Of a DNA stretch of 64,000 nt, positions 49,747 to 58,673 are shown in pieces. Below the pieces are notes generated by a model that was not told the DNA's origin, ran no database searches, and saw nothing but the letters and a program-made list of their open reading frames with translations. Made by a program: the position numbers and the translations under genes. How positions within the stretch are numbered: the stretch's first letter is position 1; every line of letters begins with the position of its first letter. Source of the stretch: an uncultured Hyphomonas sp. (GTDB lineage: Bacteria; Pseudomonadota; Alphaproteobacteria; Caulobacterales; Hyphomonadaceae); contig NZ_OY776147.1 of the NCBI RefSeq assembly GCF_963675305.1, positions 3,224,001 to 3,288,000 of the forward strand. The letters run 5' to 3'.

Positions 49747-50031
49747 TCAGGCAACGGCCTTTTTGGCGATATCGCGCTTGATCTTGAGGGCCTTGGCCGA
49801 CAGCGTGTCGTCCTTGGCTTTGGCCAGGAAGCCGTCGAGGCCGCCCAGCTTGTCGACGGTGCGCAGGGCCGAAGCCGTGATGCGCATCGGGAAGTTCTGG
49901 TTCAGCGCTTCGGAGTGAAGCGTGACGCGCACAAGGTTCGGACGGAAAATCCGCTTCGTCTTGACTTGGGAGTGGCTGACACGGTGGCCGACCATCGGCT
50001 TGGTGCCGGTAAGTTCACACTCGCGGGACAT
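49747..50031 (-). CDS. rpmB: 50S ribosomal protein L28
   Basis: A 94-residue L28. 'MSRECELTGTKPMVGHRVSHSQVKTKRIFRPNL' is the family N-terminus (CxLTGxxPxxGNxVSHSxxKTxRxFxPN type), followed by a variable helical tail 'DGFLAKAKDDTLSAKALKIKRDIAKK' usual for alphaproteobacteria. Monocistronic with a downstream terminator; divergent from the DUF3108 gene across 255 bp. Confidence 0.96.
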   Translation of the reverse strand: MSRECELTGTKPMVGHRVSHSQVKTKRIFRPNLVRVTLHSEALNQNFPMRITASALRTVDKLGGLDGFLAKAKDDTLSAKALKIKRDIAKKAVA

Positions 50032-50286
50032 GGTCTCGCTCCAATAAATGGGTCTTATCTCGAAGGCGCGCTGTTAAAACGCCGGAGGCCTGCCTGTCAA
50101 CTCTGCTTTGCGGCGATTCCTCAGTTCCGGCGGCCTGTAACTGCTTGTCACAAGGTTTGACCTCAAATCCGCCAGATTGCGGCGTGAAAACGGCAGCCTT
50201 GTTCAGGCAGCGTTGGCCCCCAATGCTTATATAGGGCAAAACAGAGTGTCCGGACCTTCCGCCGGACAGGAAACGGTACAGTTCAG

Positions 50287-51204
50287 ATGATGAAACGTTC
50301 GATCTTCCTTGCATCCGCCGCCGCGCTTGCCCTGACAGGGCTCGCCACGGCCGGCCTCGCCGCTGCGGACAAGTCCCCCGCCCCGACCAATGCGTCCGGC
50401 GCCATCCTCACCAATGTGAAGGCCGGCACGCCGACGCGGATGGAGTATGAACTGCGCGCCAAGGCCTATATCTTCTTCATTCCGGCAACCGGGCGGGCAA
50501 CGTTCACGACAGACCTGATGCCCGACCGCTACACGATCGATTCCCGCGTGAAGGTCACCGGCATCGCGGACTGGTTCGTCAATTACGACATGAACATCCA
50601 TGCCGAAGGCGAAACCCGGGACAATGAACTGAAGACCCGCACCTATGTTTCGCAGAACAAGGACGGGAAAAAGAACCGCAAGGTGGAGCTCGCCATCAGC
50701 GAGACCGACTTCACCATGAACGCGACCCCGCGCTTCGGGAATCTCGGCGATCCCGCCGCAACCACTGAACAGGTGCTGAAGACGAATGATCCGATCACCG
50801 CGCTGATCACCTTCGCGCTTGAGCCCCGCGCCCCGGGCGAAGACCCGTGCGGCGGCCCGATCCGTATCTTTGACGGGCGGCAGCTGACCTATCTCCACCT
50901 CAAGAATGCGGGCACGAAGCGGGTCGATACGCCGGTCTGGACTGGCGAGGCCATCGAGTGCCACGTCACCATGGACAAGATCGCCGGCTACAAGAAGGGC
51001 GAAGCGGACAATGACAATCTGACCGGCATCGACGGCCCGCTGCGCATGTGGCTCGCCCCGCTGGACAATGGCGCCTCCGTCCCGATCAAGATTGCCGCCG
51101 ATTCCAAGAAAATCGGTGATGTAACCCTGACGGCGAAGACCCTGCGCTTCGAACCGCTGGTGACAACCGAGGCAGCGGCCGGACAGAACGTGGCAGAGAA
51201 CTAG
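50287..51204 (+). CDS. Secreted DUF3108 protein
   Basis: A 305-residue exported protein with a Sec signal peptide ('SIFLASAAALALTGLATAGLAAA'). The mature part matches DUF3108: 'MEYELRAKAYIFFIPATGRATFTTDLMPDRYTIDSRVKVTGIADWF' and later 'CGGPIRIFDGRQLTYLHLKN'. Predicted beta-sheet rich envelope protein of unknown function. Overlaps the convergent rluD end by 4 bp. In related genomes DUF3108 genes commonly lie beside rpmB, as here. Confidence 0.8.
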   Translation: MMKRSIFLASAAALALTGLATAGLAAADKSPAPTNASGAILTNVKAGTPTRMEYELRAKAYIFFIPATGRATFTTDLMPDRYTIDSRVKVTGIADWFVNYDMNIHAEGETRDNELKTRTYVSQNKDGKKNRKVELAISETDFTMNATPRFGNLGDPAATTEQVLKTNDPITALITFALEPRAPGEDPCGGPIRIFDGRQLTYLHLKNAGTKRVDTPVWTGEAIECHVTMDKIAGYKKGEADNDNLTGIDGPLRMWLAPLDNGASVPIKIAADSKKIGDVTLTAKTLRFEPLVTTEAAAGQNVAEN

Positions 51205-52232
51205 ACCTTTTTGGGCAGGCGCCTCAGCGCCGCGATCAGGTCACTCATATCCTCAGGAAGGGGCGCTTCGAACCGGAGCGCCTCTTTCGTTATGGGATGG
51301 ATGAAGCCAAGCACCGCCGCGTGCAGCGCCTGGCGCGGAAAGGCGCGCGCGGCATCGAAGCCGGCATCCCGGCCCGGCCCGCTGCCGAGCACCGAGACGC
51401 CCTTGTGGCGGCCATAGATCGGATCGCCGACCAGCGGCGTGCCGATATGCGCCATGTGAACGCGGATCTGGTGCGTTCGCCCGGTCTCCAGCCGGCATTC
51501 GACCAGCGCCGCTGAAGGAAAATTCGTGCCCTTCTCGCGGATGCCGAACGTCTCCAGCGTCTTGTAGTGCGTCACGGCATGGCGCCCGAACCCGGCTTCG
51601 GGGTTCTTGACCACCGCCATCTTTTTCCGGTCACCTGAAGACCGCGCGAGATGCTCGTCCACCGTACCCTGCGAGGGTCTCGGTGCCCCGCGCGTCACGG
51701 CGAGATAGGCGCGTTCGATGTCGTGCATGCTGAACAGGGCCGACAGGCCAAGATGGGCCGGTTCGGTTTTGGCGGCGACCAGGACGCCCGTCGTCAGCTT
51801 GTCGATCCGGTGCACGATGCCCGGCCGCTCCACGCCGCCGATGCCTGAAAGCTGGCCCTGGCAATGGAACAGCAGCGCATTGACCAGCGTCCCGTCATGG
51901 CTGCCCGGCGCGGGATGCACGGCCATGCCGGACGGTTTGTTGATGACGATCAGATGCTCGTCCTCGAACAGCACGTCGAGCGGGATGTCCTGCGGCTCAG
52001 GTGTGGCGGCCACCGGTTCCGGCACGGCGACGGCATATTCCGCGCCCGCCACGACAGGCTTTTTCGGATTGGTTTCTGCCGTGCCGTCCATCGTCACCGC
52101 CCCGTCTAGAATCAGGGCTTTCAGGCGGGAGCGCGACAGGTCGTCGGCCGCCGCGGCGAGGAAAACATCGAGGCGTTTGCCGGCATCGTCGGGCGCAGCG
52201 GTGAAGGTCAGTTTGTGAGTCGGGCGGGTCAT
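51201..52232 (-). CDS. rluD: 23S rRNA pseudouridine synthase, RluD type
   Basis: A 343-residue RluA/RluD-family synthase. An S4 domain at the N-terminus ('AGKRLDVFLAAAADDLSRSRLKALILDGAVTMDG') and catalytic Asp in 'VHRIDKLTTGVLVAAKT' are seen; 'LVECRLETGRTHQIRVHMAHIGTPLVGDPIYG' follows. The S4 domain and length favour RluD (positions 1911/1915/1917 of 23S rRNA) over RluA or RluC. The 3' end is convergent with the DUF3108 gene. Confidence 0.92.
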   Translation of the reverse strand: MTRPTHKLTFTAAPDDAGKRLDVFLAAAADDLSRSRLKALILDGAVTMDGTAETNPKKPVVAGAEYAVAVPEPVAATPEPQDIPLDVLFEDEHLIVINKPSGMAVHPAPGSHDGTLVNALLFHCQGQLSGIGGVERPGIVHRIDKLTTGVLVAAKTEPAHLGLSALFSMHDIERAYLAVTRGAPRPSQGTVDEHLARSSGDRKKMAVVKNPEAGFGRHAVTHYKTLETFGIREKGTNFPSAALVECRLETGRTHQIRVHMAHIGTPLVGDPIYGRHKGVSVLGSGPGRDAGFDAARAFPRQALHAAVLGFIHPITKEALRFEAPLPEDMSDLIAALRRLPKKV

Positions 52233-52322
52233 CGCGCGGCTTATAGACGAAAGGTGAGGCGTGCGTCATGCTATTGTCTCGAACCGGCGCTAGACCGGCC
52301 CCGCCCAGTTGGAGGATACCCC

Positions 52323-54017
52323 ATGACAAACGTCACACGCCGCGGCCTGCTTGGTGCTGCCGCCACCGGAACGCTCAGCCTTGCCGCCTGCGCCACCCCG
52401 GCCCCGAAAACCGCCCCGGCCGGCTATGCCGGTGAAGTCGAGTTCCTCCACGGCGTGGCCTCCGGCGACCCGCTGACCGACCGCGTTATCCTGTGGACCC
52501 GCGTGACGCCAAAAACCGGCGACGGCGCCATCCCGGTCAAATACGAAGTGTTCGGCCAGGACGGCAGCCTCGTCACCTCCGGCATGCTGAGCGCCGATGC
52601 CGCGCATGATTTCTGCGTCAAGGCCGACGCGAAAGGCCTGAAGCCGGCAACGGTCTACACCTACAAATTCACCGCCATGACCGAAGGCGGCGATGTCACC
52701 TCCCCGACCGGGCGCACGCGCACCACGGCGGCCTCCGGCGATACGCCGGTCAAGATGATCGTCATCTCCTGCTCCAACTGGCAGTTCGGCTATTTCAACG
52801 CCTACAAAGCCCTGTCGGAAGAGCCCGATGTCGATGCGATCCTGCACCTTGGCGATTACATCTACGAATACGGCATTGACGGCTATGGCGGTGAGATCGC
52901 CGAGAAGCTCGGCCGGCAGCACGATCCGATTACGGAATGTATCACCCTGTCGGACTATCGCCGCCGTCACGCCCAGTACAAGACCGACCCGAACCTGCAG
53001 GCCGCCCATGCCGCCGCGCCGTGGATCTGCACCTGGGACGACCATGAAAGCGCCAATGATTCCTACCGTACCGGCGCGCAGAACCATAATCCGGAAGAGA
53101 ATGAAGGCAGCTGGTCGGATCGCAAGATGGCCGCCATCCAGGCCTATTTCGAATGGATCCCGATCCGCGAACCGGAAGCCGGCAACATCACGTCCGCCGT
53201 TTGGCGCAGCTTCGAATTCGGTGATGTGGCCTCGGTCCACGCACTGGAATCGCGCCTGACCGGCCGCTCGCCGGAACTGGAATGGTACTCGGTCGTGACC
53301 GGTAATCCGTCTCAGGAAGAGATGATGGCCCGGATTCAGGCGAAACTGGCCGAAGTCAACGATCCCACCCGCACCATGCTGGGCGCCGAACAGGAAGCCT
53401 GGCTGGAAGGCGAGCTTGGCAAATCCGTCGCCGACGGAAAAACCTGGCAGGTGCTGGCCAATCAGGTGATCATGGCCAAGGTGGCCCTGCCGAAGATGGG
53501 CGAAGTCCTCACGCCCGAACAGATCGCCGCGCAGGACAGCCCCTATGTCGAAGGCATGGTCGGCTTCTCCGCCCTCGGCCTGCCGTTCAATCTGGACGCC
53601 TGGGACGGCTTCCCGGCCGCCCGCGAACGTCTCTACACGTCCGCGAAGAAAACCGGCGCGCGCCTCGTCACGGTCACCGGCGACACGCACACGGCCTGGG
53701 CCAACACGCTGCACGACGCAGCGGGCGACCAGCGCGGCGTGGAATTCGGCTGCACCTCGATCACGTCACCTGGCATGGGATCCGTCATCAAGGACGTGCC
53801 GAACCTCGGCCAGCTGTTCACAGACGCCAACAAGGAAGTCGACTGGCACGACCCGTTCGGCCATGGCTATATCGTGATGACGCTGACCCCGGACACAGCG
53901 CATGCGGAGTTCAAGAAAGTCTCCGGCATCCTCAGCAATGACTGGACGCTGGAATCTGTCTCGGCATGGAAAGCCGAAGCCGAAGACGGCGGCATGACAG
54001 ACCTTAAACCCGCCTGA
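52323..54017 (+). CDS. phoD: PhoD-like alkaline phosphatase/phosphodiesterase
   Basis: A 564-residue secreted phosphatase. The start 'TRRGLLGAAATGTLSLAAC' combines a twin-arginine motif with a lipobox, so it is exported folded by Tat and lipidated. N-terminal PhoD_N ('LHGVASGDPLTDRVILWTRVTP') and metallophosphoesterase domain with 'HLGDYIYEYG', 'WDDHESANDS' and 'VTGDTHTAWA' (metal ligands) are complete. Releases phosphate from organic esters using Ca/Fe. ATG 52323 has GGAGGATA before it. Likely Pho-controlled, though no pho box was recognised. Confidence 0.92.
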   Translation: MTNVTRRGLLGAAATGTLSLAACATPAPKTAPAGYAGEVEFLHGVASGDPLTDRVILWTRVTPKTGDGAIPVKYEVFGQDGSLVTSGMLSADAAHDFCVKADAKGLKPATVYTYKFTAMTEGGDVTSPTGRTRTTAASGDTPVKMIVISCSNWQFGYFNAYKALSEEPDVDAILHLGDYIYEYGIDGYGGEIAEKLGRQHDPITECITLSDYRRRHAQYKTDPNLQAAHAAAPWICTWDDHESANDSYRTGAQNHNPEENEGSWSDRKMAAIQAYFEWIPIREPEAGNITSAVWRSFEFGDVASVHALESRLTGRSPELEWYSVVTGNPSQEEMMARIQAKLAEVNDPTRTMLGAEQEAWLEGELGKSVADGKTWQVLANQVIMAKVALPKMGEVLTPEQIAAQDSPYVEGMVGFSALGLPFNLDAWDGFPAARERLYTSAKKTGARLVTVTGDTHTAWANTLHDAAGDQRGVEFGCTSITSPGMGSVIKDVPNLGQLFTDANKEVDWHDPFGHGYIVMTLTPDTAHAEFKKVSGILSNDWTLESVSAWKAEAEDGGMTDLKPA

Positions 54018-54785
54018 TCAGTCCAGAATACCGGCGAGGCCTGACCGGCCCCCATCGAGGTGCATCACCTCGCCGGTAATGATGGCGGCCTCCGGAGAGG
54101 CCAGGAAGGCGGCGGCATCGGCAATCTCGTCGGCGAGCGCGGCGCGGCCCAGCGGTGTGCGCTTGCCGGTCCAGGATTCCATTTTTTCCTCACGCGGACG
54201 GATCGCCACGATGGCGTTCACGCGGATACCGGCCTCGGCCAGGTCGAGCGATCCGGCGCGGACAACCCCCAGAACACCGGCCTGCGTCACCGATTCGGTG
54301 AACCGCCCCGGCATGGTGGCGAGGGCGGAATAGGAGAGGACGAAGGTCACCGTACCGCGCTGGCGGATGCGTTCGGCTCCGCTCGTCGGCAGGTCTGCCT
54401 GATCGGCAATCCGCTCGGCAAAAACCTTGAGGCTCTGGGCGGCGCCGCGAACGGTACGGGCCAATGCCTTGTCGAATTTCTCCTGCTGGAAATCATGGAT
54501 CGAATCGGGATCGTCGATGCTGGGAATGACGATCAGATTGTCGATCCGGCCAAAGCCTTCGACGGCCGCGGCCACGGCGTTGCGCAGGCCCAGCTTCGTA
54601 TGCAGGTCGCCGAGATGCAGCAGCACTTTCTCCGGCATGGCGTTCTGCGCCGTCAGCATACGGTCACCGCTGGAATCGGCGGCGAGCACATTGTGCCCCA
54701 GTTCGTGGAACCGGCGCGCGACGGCATCGCCGACTTCGCGGCCCAGTCCTAGGATGGCGGTTACGGGAGAGCCCACGGCGGTCAA
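54018..54785 (-). CDS. SDR-fold protein with substituted catalytic residues
   Basis: A 255-residue SDR. The cofactor loop 'ILGLGREVG' and downstream 'HLDGG' are present, but the YxxxK motif is gone: counting back from the conserved IRVN (187-190), the Tyr site is Glu164 and the Lys site Gln168. Catalysis by the usual SDR mechanism is therefore unlikely, and it may bind NAD(P) as a sensor or structural protein. It overlaps the small membrane protein gene by 4 bp. No signal peptide. Confidence 0.72.
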   Translation of the reverse strand: MTAVGSPVTAILGLGREVGDAVARRFHELGHNVLAADSSGDRMLTAQNAMPEKVLLHLGDLHTKLGLRNAVAAAVEGFGRIDNLIVIPSIDDPDSIHDFQQEKFDKALARTVRGAAQSLKVFAERIADQADLPTSGAERIRQRGTVTFVLSYSALATMPGRFTESVTQAGVLGVVRAGSLDLAEAGIRVNAIVAIRPREEKMESWTGKRTPLGRAALADEIADAAAFLASPEAAIITGEVMHLDGGRSGLAGILD

Positions 54786-55087
54786 TCTTCTTCCGTGTCG
54801 CGTACTGCGCGCAGATCGTCGCCCAGCACGGTCAGCCGGTCATTCAGCCGGTGCATCGCGGCCAGCAGCTCGGTCAGCAGCCGCACGACGAGGAACAGGA
54901 ATGCGAGAAAAACAGCGGCGCCGAGAACTTCGACGCAGGCACTAATGAAATGCCCGGTGAAAAAGCGCCCGAGCCCGCGTAGCACTGCCACCACGCCCAG
55001 GGCGGCCAGCAGAAGATTGAAAATACCCGCCGCCTGGCGGATCACGCCAAGGCTGAGCGATTTGTCCTGATCGAAAATGTCCCGCAT
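54782..55087 (-). CDS. Small membrane protein (DUF4282-like)
   Basis: A 101-residue protein with two hydrophobic helices ('AAGIFNLLLAALGVVAVL' and 'FISACVEVLGAAVFLAFLFLVVRL') and a charged C-terminal tail predicted as a helix ('LTELLAAMHRLNDRLTVLGDDLRAVRDTEED'). It starts 'MRDIFDQDKSL', matching the DUF4282 family N-terminus. ATG 55087 was chosen; a longer frame reaches 55117. Directly upstream of, and overlapping, the degenerate SDR gene. Confidence 0.7.
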   Translation of the reverse strand: MRDIFDQDKSLSLGVIRQAAGIFNLLLAALGVVAVLRGLGRFFTGHFISACVEVLGAAVFLAFLFLVVRLLTELLAAMHRLNDRLTVLGDDLRAVRDTEED

Positions 55088-55147
55088 GGAACCGGTCCTT
55101 TCGCCTGCTGCAATCAACGGCGAAAGGACCTGAGGTCCATTCAGCCG

Positions 55148-55315
55148 TTAGCTGGCTTCAAGCCATCGCAGCTCTTCTTTAATCTTGAGTTTCCGTCGCT
55201 TGAGGTCTTTGAGGCGGAGGGCGTCTGCAGCCGGGCGTTTTTCTTCTTCTTCGATTTTCTGGTCCAGCTTACGGTGCTTGTTTGCGAGCTCACTGATCCG
55301 GCCCTGTAGCGACAT
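55148..55315 (-). CDS. YdcH/DUF465-family small coiled-coil protein
   Basis: A 55-residue protein: 'ISELANKHRKLDQKIEEEEKRPAADALRLKDLKRRKLKIKEEL' matches the DUF465 (YdcH) pattern 'eL..eH..Ld..I..le......d...l..LKk.KL.lKdei'. It is a charged helical hairpin. ATG 55315 restores the usual length; a longer frame to 55363 adds unmatched residues. Small alphaproteobacterial genes of this type have no assigned function. Confidence 0.82.
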   Translation of the reverse strand: MSLQGRISELANKHRKLDQKIEEEEKRPAADALRLKDLKRRKLKIKEELRWLEAS

Positions 55316-55431
55316 ATCTGCCTCCTTCTTGCTAGTTAAGTGGCTGTGTCCTAACGGCAACACTTAAGCACAAGGTTTGCGGTTCGTCACCCTGATCTCA
55401 AATGAATCCTCCTTTAGATTCGGACTCCGCC

Positions 55432-56118
55432 TCACTTGCGGGCAGACCGCCCGCTTTTCCTGTGCGCCTTCTGTGCAAACATCGCCTGATCGGCCCGTGC
55501 GATGAGGTGCTGGGCGTCTTCGCCAGGCTGCCAGGCGACCACGCCGCAGGAGGCACCGATGCGCAAGCCGCGGTCTGGCGCATCGTCAGCGCCGCGCACC
55601 GTCAACGCATCGATCTGCTCGGTCAGCTGGAGGGCCTTGCGCTCTGAATCGGCCAGCGTCGCCTGCGACAGGACGATGCCGAACTCGTCGCCGCCGAGGC
55701 GGCCGACAATATCGGTGTCCCGCGTCAGGCCCAGCAGGATTTCCGAGACTTTCAGCAGGACTGCATCGCCCGTGGCATGGCCGTAAATGTCGTTGACTGG
55801 CTTGAAATGGTCGAGATCGGTGAAAATCAGGCTCAGCGGCGTGCCGAACCGGCTCGCCAGCGCGATCTCCCGGCGGACTTCGCGCTCGAAAGCACGCCGG
55901 TTGAACATCGGACAGAGGGCATCATTGTCGGCCAGCAATTCGGCCTCAGACAGGGACTTGCGTGCCCCGGCCAGCTCTTCGCGCAAGGAAATCACCTCAT
56001 CGCACAGCGCCTCGATTGCCGCGCGGGTGTGCCGGTCCACCGCCTCAAGATCGACCCCCAGAATGTCGATCAGCGCGCGCCGCCGGTCTGCCTGCAGGGA
56101 AAAGCCATCATCTGCCAT
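55432..56118 (-). CDS. Diguanylate cyclase (GGDEF domain)
   Basis: A 228-residue cytosolic protein with a short N-terminal helical part (1-75; coiled coil 'IEALCDEVISLREELAGARKSLSEAELLADND') and a GGDEF domain (about 80-215). The active-site motif GGDEF is intact in 'RLGGDEFGIVLSQ', so c-di-GMP synthesis is expected. The 'LASRFGTPLSLIFTDLDHFK' region is normal. No EAL or sensory domain and no membrane segments are present. ATG 56118 was chosen because upstream frame residues lack similarity. Divergent from purE across 113 bp. Confidence 0.88.
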   Translation of the reverse strand: MADDGFSLQADRRRALIDILGVDLEAVDRHTRAAIEALCDEVISLREELAGARKSLSEAELLADNDALCPMFNRRAFEREVRREIALASRFGTPLSLIFTDLDHFKPVNDIYGHATGDAVLLKVSEILLGLTRDTDIVGRLGGDEFGIVLSQATLADSERKALQLTEQIDALTVRGADDAPDRGLRIGASCGVVAWQPGEDAQHLIARADQAMFAQKAHRKSGRSARK

Positions 56119-56231
56119 TTCATGACGATACTTGCAGTCCCGCGCCTTGTAGAGCGAGTTCTCCCAGCAGGCGGCAGTTGACGAGGCAGGCCGCCTGCAT
56201 ATGGTGCGCGCTTTCCGCCAGCGAGGAAGCC

Positions 56232-56726
56232 ATGGCAACAAGCGAATCCCCCAAGGTCGGCATCATTATGGGTAGCCAGTCGGACTGGCCCGTGATGAAG
56301 GAAGCGGCTCGCCTGCTGGGCGAGCTTGGTGTGGCCTATGAAGCCCGGATTGTCTCAGCGCACCGCACGCCGGACCGGCTGGTCAGCTATGCCAAGGACG
56401 CGAAGGGCCGCGGCCTGAAAGTGATTATCGCGGGCGCCGGCGGGGCTGCGCACCTGCCCGGCATGACCGCGTCCATGACCCCCCTGCCCGTGCTGGGTGT
56501 GCCGGTCCAATCGAAAACCCTGTCCGGCCTCGACAGCCTGCTCTCCATTGTCCAGATGCCGCGCGGCGTGCCGGTCGGCACCCTCGCCATCGGCGAAGCG
56601 GGCGCGGTGAATGCCGGCATCATGGCCGCCTCCATCGTGGCGCTGGAAGATGACAGCGTCGCGGCAAAGCTTGACGCCTACCGTCAGGCGCAGACCGATG
56701 GGGTCGGGGAGACGCCGGAAGGATGA
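56232..56726 (+). CDS. purE: N5-carboxyaminoimidazole ribonucleotide mutase
   Basis: A 164-residue class I PurE converting N5-CAIR to CAIR in purine synthesis. 'PKVGIIMGSQSDWPVMKEAARLL', 'VSAHRTPDRL' and 'IAGAGGAAHLPGMTASMTPLPVLGVPV' are the family motifs. It has a modest GAGGA Shine-Dalgarno. purK overlaps it by 4 bp (ATGA), so they are translationally coupled, as in E. coli. Confidence 0.96.
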   Translation: MATSESPKVGIIMGSQSDWPVMKEAARLLGELGVAYEARIVSAHRTPDRLVSYAKDAKGRGLKVIIAGAGGAAHLPGMTASMTPLPVLGVPVQSKTLSGLDSLLSIVQMPRGVPVGTLAIGEAGAVNAGIMAASIVALEDDSVAAKLDAYRQAQTDGVGETPEG

Positions 56727-57802
56727 CCCCCGTCGCGCCAGGCAGCGTTATCGGGATCCTTGGCGGCGGCCAGCTCGGCCGCATGCTGGCCAACGCCGCG
56801 CAGCGCCTTGGCTTCGATGTCGACATCTATTGCCCGGAAGACAATCCGCCCGCCGCCCGTGTGGCCCGCCATCACTGGAAAGGCGCCTATGATAACAAGG
56901 CCTTGCTGACCGAGTTCGCCGAGGCCTGCGCCGTTGTCACGCTGGAATTCGAGAACATCCCCGTCATCGCCGCTGACGTCATTGAGGCCACAGGCCACCA
57001 TCTTTACCCCGGGGCCAAATCGCTCGCGGTGTCGCAGGACCGGGCCGAAGAGAAGGCCTTCCTGAACGATATCGGCATCGCCACGGCGGACTATCGCGTG
57101 ATCAATTCAGATCATGACATTGCCAAAGCCCTGCCGGAGCTGGGCGGAACCGGACTGCTGAAGACCCGCCGCGACGGCTATGACGGCAAGGGCCAGGCCT
57201 GGGTTCGCTCCCCCGATGACATCGCCGCCGCCTGGGCCGGGGTCGGCGCTGCGCCCTGCGTGCTGGAAGCGCCTGTCCCGTTCGAGCGCGAAATCTCTGT
57301 CATCGTCGCCCGTTCCAGCCAGGGTGAGACCGCCACCTGGGCCCCGCCGCGCAATGTGCACCGGGATGGCATTCTCGCCACCTCCACCGCGCCGTCGGGT
57401 CTGCCGCTGGACGTGGAACAGGCCGCCCGGGAGAAAGCCATCGCGCTGGTCGATGCGCTGGGCCATGTCGGCGTGCTGGCGCTGGAACTGTTCGTATTGC
57501 CGGATGGCGGCCTGCTGGCGAATGAATTTGCCCCGCGCGTGCACAATTCCGGCCACTGGACGCCGGAAGCCTGCCAGACCGGCCAGTTCGAACAGCATAT
57601 CCGCGCCATTTGCGGCTGGCCGCTGGGCGATACGCGCCGCCTGTTCGATGCCGAGATGGAAAACCTGATCGGCGAGGCGGGCAATGTGGACCCCGCCACC
57701 CTTGCCCCCGGCGACGTGCTGACCCTTTATGGCAAGCACGAGGCCCGCCCCGGCCGCAAGATGGGCCACATCACCCGCAGACTTGCCCCCCGGAAGGCCT
57801 GA
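56723..57802 (+). CDS. purK: 5-(carboxyamino)imidazole ribonucleotide synthase
   Basis: A 359-residue ATP-grasp enzyme. N-terminal 'GSVIGILGGGQLGRMLANAAQRLGFDVDIY'; the ATP-grasp domain includes 'ISVIVARSSQGETATW' and 'LFVLPDGGLLANEFAPRVHNSGHWT', then a C-terminal 'HYGKHEARPGRKMGHI'-type end ('TLYGKHEARPGRKMGHITR'). Makes N5-CAIR from AIR, bicarbonate and ATP for PurE. Coupled to purE by a 4-bp overlap. Confidence 0.96.
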   Translation: MTPVAPGSVIGILGGGQLGRMLANAAQRLGFDVDIYCPEDNPPAARVARHHWKGAYDNKALLTEFAEACAVVTLEFENIPVIAADVIEATGHHLYPGAKSLAVSQDRAEEKAFLNDIGIATADYRVINSDHDIAKALPELGGTGLLKTRRDGYDGKGQAWVRSPDDIAAAWAGVGAAPCVLEAPVPFEREISVIVARSSQGETATWAPPRNVHRDGILATSTAPSGLPLDVEQAAREKAIALVDALGHVGVLALELFVLPDGGLLANEFAPRVHNSGHWTPEACQTGQFEQHIRAICGWPLGDTRRLFDAEMENLIGEAGNVDPATLAPGDVLTLYGKHEARPGRKMGHITRRLAPRKA

Positions 57803-57819
57803 AACCTAGGACTGACGCC

Positions 57820-58575
57820 ATGCTGCTTCCCGTTTCGACCTGGCAGGACATCGAATCCTGGCTGAAAACATCCCGCACCATCCTGATCCCGATCGGGTCC
57901 ATGGAACAGCACGGGCCGAACGGCTTTATCGGCACCGATGCGCTGTGCCCGGAAATCATCGCCCGCCATGCCGAAGCGAAGGCACCAGACGAGATTCTGG
58001 TCGGCCCGACTTTCTCGGTCGGCTGCGCGCAGCACCATCTGGGCTTTCCGGGCACGATCACGCTGCGCCCCTCCACGATGATCGCCGCCATGGCGGACTG
58101 GACCGAGAGCCTGATCAGGCACGGCTTCGAGCGGATCTACTGGCTGAACGGCCATGGCGGGAACGTCGCCACGATCCAGGCGGCCTTCTCCGAGATTCAT
58201 GCCCGGCGCAGCTTCGACCCGCGCGGCGCAGACAACCGCCCAGGCCTGGAGCTGAAATTGCGCAATTGGTGGGATTTCTCGCCGGTCATGCAGCTCTGCA
58301 ACCAGCTCTATCCGGTCGGCCATGGCAGCCACGCGACGGCGTCTGAAGTATCGGTCACCTATTTCGGCTATCCGGACCGGGCCCGGCCGGAGGTAGAAAT
58401 GAGCCCGAAAATCGCGCCCAACGGCAAGATCGGCGACGCGGTGCAATACCGCCGCGACTTCCCGGATGGCCGCATCGGCTCGGACCCGACCCAGTCGAAT
58501 GCCGAAGACGGGGCAAAGATCGTCGAGGCCGCCGCGAAAGCCGTTCTGGACGAGGTGAAACGCTTCGCGGCGTAA
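57820..58575 (+). CDS. Creatininase-family amidohydrolase
   Basis: A 251-residue protein of the creatininase/ArfB/MftE superfamily. Metal-binding pattern seen: 'PIGSMEQHGPNGFIGTDAL' (Glu and His-Gly-P), 'GCAQHHLGFPGTITL', 'LNGHGGNVATIQAAF', and 'HGSHATASEVSVTYF' with the second His and Glu. Catalyses hydrolysis of a cyclic or linear amide; substrates in the family differ widely (creatinine, formamidopyrimidine, mycofactocin precursor). ATG 57820 is 17 bp after purK, suggesting co-transcription. Confidence 0.82.
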   Translation: MLLPVSTWQDIESWLKTSRTILIPIGSMEQHGPNGFIGTDALCPEIIARHAEAKAPDEILVGPTFSVGCAQHHLGFPGTITLRPSTMIAAMADWTESLIRHGFERIYWLNGHGGNVATIQAAFSEIHARRSFDPRGADNRPGLELKLRNWWDFSPVMQLCNQLYPVGHGSHATASEVSVTYFGYPDRARPEVEMSPKIAPNGKIGDAVQYRRDFPDGRIGSDPTQSNAEDGAKIVEAAAKAVLDEVKRFAA

Positions 58576-58673
58576 CCCAACCTTACTGACAGCGTAATTT
58601 TCCAAAGTCTGGCCAGACGCGGCCAAGGGCGGTATCAGAATCTTCCAATGGAAAGAGGCGTCTGAACCAGAGA

